Below are positions 33,463-41,790 of a stretch of 64,000 nucleotides of DNA, piece after piece (positions within the stretch are counted from its first letter, which is position 1; each line of letters opens with the position of its first letter). Made by a program: the position numbers and the translations under genes. The stretch is from Rufibacter roseolus (GTDB lineage Bacteria > Bacteroidota > Bacteroidia > Cytophagales > Hymenobacteraceae): NCBI RefSeq assembly GCF_017916365.1, contig NZ_JAFMSU010000001.1:434001-498000 (forward strand), read 5' to 3'. The notes under the pieces are model-generated. The model saw only the letters and a program-made list of their open reading frames with translations. It did no database searches and was not told the DNA's origin.

Positions 33463-36400
33463 TTACTGTTTCTTGGTGGTATCTGCTGGTGTTGAAGTAG
33501 TTGGCTTTCTTGGAGCTAAAAGTTTGTTCAGCCTTGACTTGGCCTCGGCTTTGAGCTTTTGCTCCGCTTCCTGGCGCTTCTGCTCCAGTTCCTGCCGGGC
33601 CTTAAGTTCCATTTCCTGCTGCTTTCTAGCCAATTCAACTTTGAGGCTGTCTTTGTTCGTGGGCACGTTCACGTTGTATTTCTCTTTCACGCCTTCCAGT
33701 TTGCTGGTGACCACCTGCTTCACCAGCGAAGAGGCCTCGGCTTTGAGGCTGCTGCCTTTCAGGGCCACGGCCGGGTCATTGTAGTTTCCGGTCACGCCCA
33801 GTTGCAGCGTTACCCGCTCCAGGCCATTGAGGTTCTGTACCCCCGTGAGGCTGGTGATCTTGCCGGCCAAAGCGTTGCCTACCTTACCGGAAGGAACATC
33901 CATAGCCACCACGTAGTCTACCTTTCCGCTCACGTTGTTGGTGCCGCCCACGGTCATCTTGATATCGCCCACTGCAAAATCAAACGGCTTCACCACTAGG
34001 TTACCGCCCACGATCTCAGCCGCGAAACCCCGGTTCTTTAGGGTGAAGTTCTGCACTTCCTTCAGGTTGGTCAGCTGGCTGATTTTGGCTAGCGCTTGCA
34101 CGTTGGCAACCACGGCTTCTACCACTTCAATCATGCCTTTTCCTGTAAGAGAACTCATCACCGGCATCATGTCACTGCCTAGTTCTCCACTGAAATTAAA
34201 CTTAGAAGAAAACTCGCCCTTCAACAGTTTGGCAATGGGCGCAAGGCGCTGAATGGTATTAAATGAGTTAAAGGACTCTTGAAAATCAAGGTTCTTGATG
34301 TCCAGCCCGAAGGAGAATTTAGGGTGGATAAGGTCTCTGGAGTCATAGGAACCGGTAGTGGAAAACTGCCCGCCCAACGTGTTGAAAGAAACATCTTCCA
34401 GCCTGGCAATCTGGTCTTTAAGACTCACTTTACCCTTCACATTCTGCAGCTTGAGGTTATCATAGATAACGGTTCCGGCCTGGGTTGTCAACACCATATC
34501 CAGGTTGGCTGGTACCTGTACCACGCCTTGCGCTTGCTGGGTTGAGGCGGGCACCGTTTGGCCGGTATGCTCATCTACCATCCATTCGTTCACATTGAAA
34601 CTGTTGGACCGCAGGGAGAAATTGCCGCGCAAAGGCTGGTTCTCTGAAAACAGGTAGCCCATGTAGTTAGAGACGGTGCCGTCCATCTGCACATCGCTCT
34701 TGCCCAGGAAACCATCAAGCCCTTGGAGCGCCACCTTCTCATTGTTGAAAGTAGCCTTGGCCGAGTTGATGCGCATGCCCTGGGGCAGATCAATGCTCTT
34801 GTAATTCAGTTTGGCAATCTGCACGGTGCCGCTGGCTTGTACATTTCCATAACGGCCGGCGTCTACATCGGTCATCTTGCCTTTGGCCAGGATATTTCCG
34901 TTTAGACGTCCGCTGAGGGTGGTGCCTTCAATAGGAATGATCTTGGTGAGTTTGGTCAGATCCAGCACGCCTCTGATGTCGGCATCGAACTGCGGTTGGG
35001 CCAGGTTCTTAATGGACACGCGTCCTTCCAGCGGTTCTTTGTCAAGCAGCATCTTGAAGCGGGAAACCTGAATATCCGTATCGGCGGCGTTGCCGGTGCG
35101 GTTCACTACGGTGGAGGTAACGTTCACCTGCTCCAGTGGGGCCGGGAACTCAGAAGACTTCACGTAACCGTTGGTGAGGTTGAGCGCGGCGGTAACCACC
35201 GGCATGTGGTTCTCAAAGTACACGCCCTTAGCATTGGCATCTATATCCAGCAAGCCGCGCAGGGTAGTACCTTCTAATGGGAATACTTTGGTCACTTCGG
35301 CTAAGTCTAATTTGGCCTTCAGGTTACCATCTATCTTCATCGGCTCCAGGCCATCAATGACTACGCGGCCATCTACCGGGTTCTTGCCTAGGTCCAGATG
35401 CAGTTTGCGCACATCTACCAAGGTGTGGTCTATGTTACCGTCGGCGTTCTTCACGCTCATGTCAATGTTGATGTTCTTGGCGGCCTGCGGAAGGTCTGGG
35501 TACTGGAAGGTTCCGTTGTTCACTTTAAGATCTACCCCGAAACCCGGCATAGAAGTCTCGTTGAAAATCCCTTTCACGTAACCGTTGAACGCTACCTTGC
35601 CATCGGTCTTCACGTCCTTGAACTTATCAGTGAACACGCCGGGCACCAGGGAGAAGATGTTTTTAAAATCGGTCTCCAGGGCCTTAAAAGTTAAATCCAG
35701 GTTGATGTCATCGGTAGGCATGGCAATGGAGCCGGCCATACCCAGGGCAAAATCATTGATCCGGAAGTTATTGTCTTTAAAGGTGTACTTCATGTTGGCC
35801 AGGTCCATGGCCATGGTCACATCGGCGTCCAGTTTCTTGTTCTCAATGTAGTTCACGCCGCCGTAGGTCATGGTGAAGCGCTCTGCTTGCGTCTTGGTCT
35901 CCATATCGAAGACGTCTTTGGCCAGGTCACCGCTGCCGGTGTGCTGCACATTGTAGGCGTTTACCCCAAACGGAATGCTCAGGTCCTGGTACACAATCTG
36001 GCCGTTGTTGATTTTCCATTCCTCAATACCCATCTTGAAATCTGTGGTGTCTTGGGCCTCTGGGGTGGCGGCGGTGTCTGGGATGAAGATGTCCCAGTTG
36101 GCTTTCCCGCTTTTGAGCACCAGCAGCTTGAGGCGCGGCTCATCCATCTGCACCGAGTTGATCTCAATCTGGTCGCCTGAGATGACGCTCATCAGGTCCA
36201 GGCCCAGGTTGAAATCAGGCAGGTAGGCGAGGGTGTCGCGCTGGAAAGAATCTTTGCCCACAATAGTGAGTTCTTTCACGCTTAGGCCCAGGTCTGGGAA
36301 TGTGCGAAACAGTGACAGACTTACGTTATTTGTTTCGTATAAGACGCGGGCGTTAATACTTTTGGCAATCTCCTTATCCAGGCGCTCTTTAATCTTATCT

Positions 36401-36480
36401 TTGAAGAAGATAGGGATGAGAGCAGCTGCGGCCAGCAATACCACAATAAATACTGCCAGACCTATAAATACTTTCCTCAT
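33463..36480 (-). CDS. AsmA-like family protein
   Basis: 1005-residue envelope protein with one N-terminal transmembrane helix (about 5-27) and a very long periplasmic part. The AsmA-type start (KERLDKEIAKSINARVLYETNNVSLSLFRTFPDLGLSVKELTIVG) and the repeated block EGTTLRGLLDIDANAKG / EGTTLSGRLNGNILAKG fit the AsmA/TamB-like bridging proteins implicated in lipid transfer to the outer membrane. The C-terminus is a Lys/Glu/Gln-rich coiled coil (about 930-990). The divergent neighbour is PorP/SprF-like. Confidence 0.88.
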   Translation of the reverse strand: MRKVFIGLAVFIVVLLAAAALIPIFFKDKIKERLDKEIAKSINARVLYETNNVSLSLFRTFPDLGLSVKELTIVGKDSFQRDTLAYLPDFNLGLDLMSVISGDQIEINSVQMDEPRLKLLVLKSGKANWDIFIPDTAATPEAQDTTDFKMGIEEWKINNGQIVYQDLSIPFGVNAYNVQHTGSGDLAKDVFDMETKTQAERFTMTYGGVNYIENKKLDADVTMAMDLANMKYTFKDNNFRINDFALGMAGSIAMPTDDINLDLTFKALETDFKNIFSLVPGVFTDKFKDVKTDGKVAFNGYVKGIFNETSMPGFGVDLKVNNGTFQYPDLPQAAKNINIDMSVKNADGNIDHTLVDVRKLHLDLGKNPVDGRVVIDGLEPMKIDGNLKAKLDLAEVTKVFPLEGTTLRGLLDIDANAKGVYFENHMPVVTAALNLTNGYVKSSEFPAPLEQVNVTSTVVNRTGNAADTDIQVSRFKMLLDKEPLEGRVSIKNLAQPQFDADIRGVLDLTKLTKIIPIEGTTLSGRLNGNILAKGKMTDVDAGRYGNVQASGTVQIAKLNYKSIDLPQGMRINSAKATFNNEKVALQGLDGFLGKSDVQMDGTVSNYMGYLFSENQPLRGNFSLRSNSFNVNEWMVDEHTGQTVPASTQQAQGVVQVPANLDMVLTTQAGTVIYDNLKLQNVKGKVSLKDQIARLEDVSFNTLGGQFSTTGSYDSRDLIHPKFSFGLDIKNLDFQESFNSFNTIQRLAPIAKLLKGEFSSKFNFSGELGSDMMPVMSSLTGKGMIEVVEAVVANVQALAKISQLTNLKEVQNFTLKNRGFAAEIVGGNLVVKPFDFAVGDIKMTVGGTNNVSGKVDYVVAMDVPSGKVGNALAGKITSLTGVQNLNGLERVTLQLGVTGNYNDPAVALKGSSLKAEASSLVKQVVTSKLEGVKEKYNVNVPTNKDSLKVELARKQQEMELKARQELEQKRQEAEQKLKAEAKSRLNKLLAPRKPTTSTPADTTKKQ

Positions 36481-36525
36481 GTTAGTAATGATGTGTTTTC
36501 AGCTTGTAAGTTTAGGTATTTTCAG

Positions 36526-37602
36526 ATGAATATACGCTTACATGGGTTCCTGCAATTTGTGTGCCGCGGGTGTATGCGGTGGCAAGGTGGATCGGCAAGA
36601 TTAGCGGTACTGGTTTCTTCTTTGCTCTTTTTGTCTCATGGAGCCTTGGCGCAGGAAAGCACCAGCACCCTGCCGTATGCCCACCGTTTATTTCTTAACC
36701 CGGCTTTCACGGGATTATTGTCTGACTACAGCATTACGGCAGGCCACCGGTCACAATGGACAGGGGTCAATGGCGGCTACAGCACCCAATGGGCCAGCGG
36801 AGAATACCGTTTTTCCCAGAACAAAAATGCGGTAGGTGCCACTTTCATGGCAGACAAGGCCCCGGCAGGCGGGTACCAGAAAATACAGGCCGGCCTGCTG
36901 TACGCGTACCATACTAAATTAAAGGAAAAGTTGGATTTAAGTGCCGGCATGCAGGTGGGCTATGGTTCTCAGAAGCCGTCTGCCAACGGACTCATCTTTG
37001 AAGACCAGCTAAACTCCAATGGCACGGTCACCAACCCCACCGCCGAGACCTTTGGATTGGACAGAACCTCTTACCTCACTTTATCTGGCGGGCTGCTGCT
37101 GTTCACGCCGCAGTTCTGGTTGGGCGTCTCGGGGCACCATTTGAATAATCCCAAAGTAGGGGAGATGTCGGCCAGTACCGCGGCTCCGGTTCTGCAATTT
37201 CAGACGGGTTACAAGTTCTACGTGAGGAGCTATTTCAACCGTGATCGGTTTGAGGAAATCAGCTTTATTCCCACAGTTTCCTACACGCACCAGCGCAGCT
37301 TTAACCGCTTAGACGCAACTATTTATGCCAATATCACACCTGTTACGTTAGGGTTGGGAACCACCTTGTTGCCAGGCGCAAAAAATACTTCAATTGCAAG
37401 CACTATTCAGGGGATAGTTGGCGTTACACATAAAGGATTTAAAATAGGATATGCGTACCGGCATCCGCTTGCGGCCAGCCCGGTAGCCATAGGCCCTACG
37501 CACGAGCTCGTTCTTTCCTTTGAGAAAGTGGATTACTTGAAGATTTTTAAAAGGTCTGGGTCAGACAAGAAATACAATCGGATTTCTTGCCCGGCATTCT
37601 AA
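36526..37602 (+). CDS. PorP/SprF family type IX secretion-associated membrane protein
   Basis: Outer-membrane protein of the PorP/SprF family. The start of the mature part, YAHRLFLNPAFTGLLSDYSITAGHRSQW, is diagnostic. The remainder is a predicted barrel ending near the C-terminus. Such proteins assist type IX secretion and attachment of secreted filaments or adhesins. The start is uncertain: 36493, 36526 and 36574 are all in frame; 36574 gives the shortest clean signal peptide (to GALA-Q), and 36493 would leave only 12 bp from the divergent AsmA-like gene. It lies 73 bp before gldJ on the same strand. Confidence 0.85.
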   Translation: MNIRLHGFLQFVCRGCMRWQGGSARLAVLVSSLLFLSHGALAQESTSTLPYAHRLFLNPAFTGLLSDYSITAGHRSQWTGVNGGYSTQWASGEYRFSQNKNAVGATFMADKAPAGGYQKIQAGLLYAYHTKLKEKLDLSAGMQVGYGSQKPSANGLIFEDQLNSNGTVTNPTAETFGLDRTSYLTLSGGLLLFTPQFWLGVSGHHLNNPKVGEMSASTAAPVLQFQTGYKFYVRSYFNRDRFEEISFIPTVSYTHQRSFNRLDATIYANITPVTLGLGTTLLPGAKNTSIASTIQGIVGVTHKGFKIGYAYRHPLAASPVAIGPTHELVLSFEKVDYLKIFKRSGSDKKYNRISCPAF

Positions 37603-37675
37603 TTTTCTATATTATTGCGTGTTAAAAGCCACATTTGATCTAAAGAATACAATCTTACCGGTATTTACCAATTTT

Positions 37676-38863
37676 ATGAAAGTTTCTAAACACTTAATGT
37701 ACGTGTTGGCGGCGGGAGCAATCGTTTTCTCCTCCTGCTCTAAAAACAACCGTCCCACTAGCCAGGATCCCGGCAAAAACAGTACTGCCACTGGGATTGC
37801 CTATGATGATGAAGAAGGTGGTTTTGCTGTAGCCGACTATAGCGACGTACCTGAAGGACCCGGTTTGGTATTTATTGAAGGCGGTAGAACCACCCTTGGT
37901 TCTTCTGAGGAAGATGTGGCCATGACCCGCGACAACATTGAGCGTACCGTAACCGTGGCGTCTTTCTACATGGATGAAGCAGAGGTAGCCAACATTCACT
38001 GGCTGGAGTACCTGCACTACATCAGAAAAGACTCTTCTGAAGAAATCTACGCCAAGGCCTTGCCAGATACCACCGTTTGGGAGCGTGAATTGTCTTTCAA
38101 CGACCCTTACGTAAACTATTACCTGCGTTACCCAGGTTTCCGCTACTACCCGGTAGTAGGGGTGAGCTGGTTGCAAGCCCAGGATTACTGTACCTGGAGA
38201 ACCGCCATGGTAAACAAAAACCTGGCTGCTGACTATGATGGCGAATTAGCTGAAGGAACTACACCTCCAATTGAGTCTGGCGCCATTCTGCCCAACTACC
38301 GTCTCCCAACAGAAGCTGAGTGGGAATATGCTGCCCAGGCTTTGATTGGAACCCAGCTGAGCGAAGAAGAAAACCAAACCAACAAGCGTATCTATCCTTG
38401 GGATGGACACCAGGTGCGTAACCCGTACGGCAAAGGCCAAGGTCAGTTCCTGGCTAACTTCAAACGTGGCCGTGGTGACTACGCCGGTATTGCTGGCTCA
38501 TTGAACGATGGTGCCATGATCACTGAGTACGTGTACGCTTACCCGCCAAACGACTTCGGTCTGTACAACATGGCTGGTAACGTGAACGAGTGGGTACAAG
38601 ACGTGTACCGTCCGCTTTCCTTCCAGGATGTGGAAGACCTGAACCCAGTGCGTCGTAACGGTGTGCAGGATGATTCTTCAATGTATGATGTAGCCGGCTT
38701 CCAGTCTCTGATCACCAACACCGTGCGCGTGTACAAAGGTGGTTCCTGGAAAGACGTGGCTTACTGGTTGTCTCCAGGAACCCGTCGTTACATGGAGCAG
38801 GATTCAGCTACCTCTACCATTGGTTTCCGTTGCGCCATGATCAACACTGGCTCAAACAAATAA
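37676..38863 (+). CDS. gldJ: gliding motility lipoprotein GldJ (SUMF1/FGE-like)
   Basis: 395-residue lipoprotein from ATG 37676 (lipobox Cys in IVFSSCSKN); a GTG at 37619 is an unlikely alternative. The formylglycine-enzyme-like domain shows the GldJ pattern: FIEGGRTTLGSSEEDV, TVTVASFYMDEAEVANIHWLEYL, LPDTTVWERELSFNDPYV, YPVVGVSWLQAQDYCTWR, YRLPTEAEWEYAA, DFGLYNMAGNVNEWVQDV and IGFRCAM. GldJ stabilises the type IX secretion/gliding machinery; catalytic activity is not expected. It is shorter than the flavobacterial protein. The codon pattern suggests high expression. Confidence 0.85.
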   Translation: MKVSKHLMYVLAAGAIVFSSCSKNNRPTSQDPGKNSTATGIAYDDEEGGFAVADYSDVPEGPGLVFIEGGRTTLGSSEEDVAMTRDNIERTVTVASFYMDEAEVANIHWLEYLHYIRKDSSEEIYAKALPDTTVWERELSFNDPYVNYYLRYPGFRYYPVVGVSWLQAQDYCTWRTAMVNKNLAADYDGELAEGTTPPIESGAILPNYRLPTEAEWEYAAQALIGTQLSEEENQTNKRIYPWDGHQVRNPYGKGQGQFLANFKRGRGDYAGIAGSLNDGAMITEYVYAYPPNDFGLYNMAGNVNEWVQDVYRPLSFQDVEDLNPVRRNGVQDDSSMYDVAGFQSLITNTVRVYKGGSWKDVAYWLSPGTRRYMEQDSATSTIGFRCAMINTGSNK

Positions 38864-38875
38864 GAAATCAACTCT

Positions 38876-38926
38876 TAGTCATAAACAAGAAAGGCCGGTA
38901 TATCCGGCCTTTCTTGTTTATGACTA
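38876..38926. terminator. long bidirectional terminator
   Basis: Up to 23 paired bases around a 5-nt loop; the inner stem ACAAGAAAGGCCGG / CCGGCCTTTCTTGT is perfect. It serves gldJ and the convergent comF gene. Confidence 0.93.
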
Positions 38927-38941
38927 TTTTCTTTTACGCCT

Positions 38942-39655
38942 TTATAAGGTGTAGGCAATAGACGCCACGCTTACGGCAGTGGCCCCCTGCTTGAGCAGCA
39001 CCTGAGCACAGGCTTCTATGGTGGCACCCGTGGTGATGACATCATCTACTAATAAGACGTGTTTCCCCTGTATGGCTTCCGGCCTATGTATGGCATATAA
39101 CTGCTGCATGGCTTCCCATCTGGCTTGCCGGTTTTTGGTGGTCTGGGTAGCACTAAGTCGGTTTTTCCGGAGGGCGTCAGTTGCCAACGGCAGCTCCAGG
39201 TGATCCGCAATGGCTTTCGCAAAACCCAGGACTTGGTTATAGCCGCGCTGCCGCTCCTTGCTCTGGTGCATGGGTACGGGTACCACTACTTCCACAGCCC
39301 TGAATTCCTCCTGGGTTTTAAGCTGAGCCCCGAACCACCTTCCCAATAACTCACCCACTTCTTCCTGGCCTTTGTATTTCAACTGGTGAAGCAACCGCTG
39401 CACGCGTCCTTTCTCTTGGAAGACAAGGTAAGCCGCCGCCAGTTGAATGGGAACCCGTCCCCAGAAAACCTGGTGCAAAGGGTTGTCAGTAGGGGAGAGG
39501 TGAAAGTTGGTGTACGGAAGTTTGATGCGGCAGTGGCTGCAGATGATTTCCTCACCCATGGCTAAATCCCCGCCGCAGGCCCGGCAATCCTCGGGGAAAA
39601 GCAGCGCCAGGAAATCGTGATAGAGCGTACGGAGGCCCAACTGCGGTGGCAACAT
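38942..39655 (-). CDS. comF: ComF family phosphoribosyltransferase-like protein
   Basis: 237-residue ComF homologue. An N-terminal zinc ribbon is formed by Cys24, Cys27, Cys39 and Cys42 (CRACGG, CSHC). A type I phosphoribosyltransferase fold follows, with the PRPP loop VLLVDDVITTGATIEA at about 200-215. ComF proteins act in natural transformation or DNA handling; the exact reaction is unsettled. Other competence genes are not in the window. The frame starts 68 bp from the divergent AhpD-like gene. Confidence 0.92.
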   Translation of the reverse strand: MLPPQLGLRTLYHDFLALLFPEDCRACGGDLAMGEEIICSHCRIKLPYTNFHLSPTDNPLHQVFWGRVPIQLAAAYLVFQEKGRVQRLLHQLKYKGQEEVGELLGRWFGAQLKTQEEFRAVEVVVPVPMHQSKERQRGYNQVLGFAKAIADHLELPLATDALRKNRLSATQTTKNRQARWEAMQQLYAIHRPEAIQGKHVLLVDDVITTGATIEACAQVLLKQGATAVSVASIAYTL

Positions 39656-39723
39656 AGACTACTTGCGGATTTTGGTGTAACTTTACATAGCGGCGCAGAA
39701 TGCCGCCTTTAATGACGCATAAA

Positions 39724-40080
39724 ATGAGCTTAGTAACAGAATTCAACGATTACCGCACCCGCATGAACGAGAAGATCATGGAGGCGGACAATAAAGTGAT
39801 CAAGCGCTTTTTCAACTTAGATACGAATGCCTACGCAGAAGGTGCGTTGAATGTAAAGACCAAAGAGATGCTGGGCTTGGCCTGCTCCATGGTACTGCGT
39901 TGCGACGACTGCATCAAGTACCACCTGGGCAAATGCTTTGAGTGCGGCCTCTCTGACGAGGAAGTGTACGAGGTCTTCGCCATCGCCAACTTAATTGGTG
40001 GATCCATCGTGATCCCGCACTTTAGAAGAGCCGTGGAGTACTGGGAAGAACTGAAAACCGAAAGGCAAACCCAAGCCTAG
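39724..40080 (+). CDS. AhpD-like carboxymuconolactone decarboxylase family protein
   Basis: 118-residue all-helical protein of the AhpD/CMD fold. The redox motif Cys60-x-x-Cys63-x3-His67 (RCDDCIKYHLGKC) is the AhpD active-site pattern, pointing to peroxidase-linked or disulfide chemistry rather than decarboxylation. In-frame Met codons also occur at 39700 and 39712. A TAACTTTA promoter-like box at 39678-39685 would leave almost no leader for those, which favours 39724. Single gene followed by a dyad. Confidence 0.85.
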   Translation: MSLVTEFNDYRTRMNEKIMEADNKVIKRFFNLDTNAYAEGALNVKTKEMLGLACSMVLRCDDCIKYHLGKCFECGLSDEEVYEVFAIANLIGGSIVIPHFRRAVEYWEELKTERQTQA

Positions 40081-40090
40081 AACGATTTCT

Positions 40091-40126
40091 GTTTACGTCC
40101 TGTTTTCGGGAAAACAGCCCTAAAAC
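40091..40126. repeat. 36-bp dyad copy 19
   Basis: 10 bp after the AhpD-like stop; arms GTTTACGTCCTGTTTTC and GAAAACAGCCCTAAAAC (right arm at consensus). Confidence 0.8.
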
Positions 40127-40208
40127 CGTTGTTTGTACTTGTGGATTACTGTCTTTTTCTTCTTCCATTCACAGAGAAAATAAGAAGACATAATCTACTT
40201 AAAACAGC

Positions 40209-40244
40209 GTTTTAGGGCTGTTTTCATCAAATCAGGCTCTAAAA
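40209..40244. repeat. 36-bp dyad copy 20
   Basis: Second copy in the 237-bp gap, with left arm GTTTTAGGGCTGTTTTC. Lies upstream of the 40318 gene. Confidence 0.75.
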
Positions 40245-40317
40245 AAGTTTAGAAAAATGGTGGAAAGCGAAGAGAAATCCACTCCGGTGCTATGCCACTT
40301 ATGCACACAGAAATTCT

Positions 40318-40662
40318 ATGGAGAACGAAGAAGATTTTGATGTTAGGTGGGCCGCGTTACGCCAGGACATCAAGAAACAGTTTGGGAAAAAGCCTGACCT
40401 GAATGCCATCTTATTTTTGATTGGCGTGCAGGAACTAGGCCAGGGGATACGGGAGTTCACCAAGGAAGAAAAGCAGGATCTGATGCACATTGCCACCTGC
40501 AAACTCCTTAGTCTGTCTGGCTACTATGAGTTGGAGGGCCTAGACCAGGAGGGGTGGCCGCACTGGAAATCGGTGAAGCCGCTGCCGGCCTGTAACCTGA
40601 AAGAGCAGGAGCGCATGCTCAAGTGGCACGCCCTGGAGTACTTTGACGAAATGAATTCATGA
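40318..40662 (+). CDS. conserved hypothetical protein upstream of exonuclease III
   Basis: 114-residue soluble, acidic, helical protein (MENEEDFDVRWAALRQDIKK...). Notable segments are NAILFLIGVQELGQG and KEEKQDLMHIATCKLLS. No family function is recognised. Its stop overlaps the ATG of the exonuclease III gene (ATGA at 40659-40662), so the two are co-transcribed and probably translationally coupled, which suggests a linked role. Confidence 0.8.
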   Translation: MENEEDFDVRWAALRQDIKKQFGKKPDLNAILFLIGVQELGQGIREFTKEEKQDLMHIATCKLLSLSGYYELEGLDQEGWPHWKSVKPLPACNLKEQERMLKWHALEYFDEMNS

Positions 40663-41432
40663 AGATTATCAGCTACAACGTAAACGGCATTAGGTCTGCC
40701 ATATCCAAAGGCTTCCTGGATTGGGTGAAAGCCGCCAACCCAGACGTGCTTTGCCTGCAGGAAATCAAAGCCGACGAAACCAAGTTTGACAAAGCTTGCT
40801 TTGAGGAAATAGGGTATCATGTTTACCTGCATCCAGCCATTAAAAAAGGCTATAGCGGTGTGGCTATCCTTTCCAAAAAGGAGCCTAAAAACGTGTGCAT
40901 CGGCTGCGGCATTGAGCAGTACGACCATGAGGGCAGAGTTATCCGGGCAGATTATGACGGCTACTCGGTGTTGAACGTGTACATGCCTTCGGGCTCCAGC
41001 GGCGAGCACCGCCAAGCCTTCAAGATGGAATGGCTCCGCGATTTTCAACAATACATTCAGGGTTTAAAGGACACGGTGCCTGGTTTGGTAATCTGCGGCG
41101 ACTACAACATCTGCCACCAGGCCATTGATATCCACAACCCTAAATCAAACGCCAACTCATCCGGCTTCCTGCCCGAGGAACGGAACTGGTTCTCCAGTTT
41201 CTTGAAGGATGGTTACATTGATTCGTTCCGGCACTTCAACCAGGAGCCGCACCAATACACCTGGTGGAGTTATCGGGCCAATGTCCGGGCCAAGAACCTG
41301 GGCTGGCGTATAGATTACCTCTTGGTTTCTGAGCACTTGAAGCCTTTGATGAAGCGGGCCGCTATTTTACCTGAGGCTAAACACTCAGACCATTGCCCTA
41401 TACTTTTGGAAATGCACCCCGTGGAAAACTAG
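40659..41432 (+). CDS. xth: exodeoxyribonuclease III
   Basis: 257-residue AP endonuclease/3'-5' exonuclease of the exonuclease-endonuclease-phosphatase fold, acting in base excision repair. Residues seen: LCLQEIKADE (metal-binding Glu near 34), VICGDYNICH (Asp and Asn near 147-149), DSFRHF, the YTWWSYR loop, WRIDYLLVS and the final AKHSDHCPI with the catalytic His. Overlaps the upstream hypothetical gene by 4 bp and ends in a terminator made from a 36-bp dyad. Confidence 0.95.
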   Translation: MKIISYNVNGIRSAISKGFLDWVKAANPDVLCLQEIKADETKFDKACFEEIGYHVYLHPAIKKGYSGVAILSKKEPKNVCIGCGIEQYDHEGRVIRADYDGYSVLNVYMPSGSSGEHRQAFKMEWLRDFQQYIQGLKDTVPGLVICGDYNICHQAIDIHNPKSNANSSGFLPEERNWFSSFLKDGYIDSFRHFNQEPHQYTWWSYRANVRAKNLGWRIDYLLVSEHLKPLMKRAAILPEAKHSDHCPILLEMHPVEN

Positions 41433-41453
41433 GCTTTATCCTCCTACCTTGAG

Positions 41454-41507
41454 AATGCGTTTCTGGCCTGTTTCTAGGAAAACAGGCCAGAAACGCATTT
41501 TTATTTT
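41454..41507 (+). terminator. xth terminator built from 36-bp dyad copy 21
   Basis: Perfect 17-bp stem AATGCGTTTCTGGCCTG / CAGGCCAGAAACGCATT, loop 12 nt, then TTTTTATTTT. The dyad is 41459-41494; its outer pairs TTTCTGG/CCAGAAA differ from consensus but stay complementary. Confidence 0.9.
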
Positions 41508-41599
41508 ACTTCTTCTGTGGACAGCGCCATTCCTTATATTGTAGAGTAGGGCAATCCATTCCTCACCTATCCACAGGAACCATTTTCCTGCGCCATCGC

Positions 41600-41635
41600 G
41601 TTTTTCACCTGATTTGAGGAACATAGCCCAAAAAC
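41600..41635. repeat. 36-bp dyad copy 22
   Basis: GTTTTTCACCTGATTTG and GAACATAGCCCAAAAAC. The gap 41433-41790 otherwise holds the xth terminator and AT-rich sequence before the DUF4175 gene; no gene is seen. Confidence 0.65.
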
Positions 41636-41790
41636 CCTGCGGAATGCTCTCAAATCAGAGAATTAACAATAAATTAGTAAGCAAAAGAGTTAATACTCTG
41701 CTGATTAAATACGTATGACAATAAAAGGAAACGGCTGGTACTCATTTCTCCCGTACCGTTGTTTCGGGCTACTCTAATCTTATCTCATTT

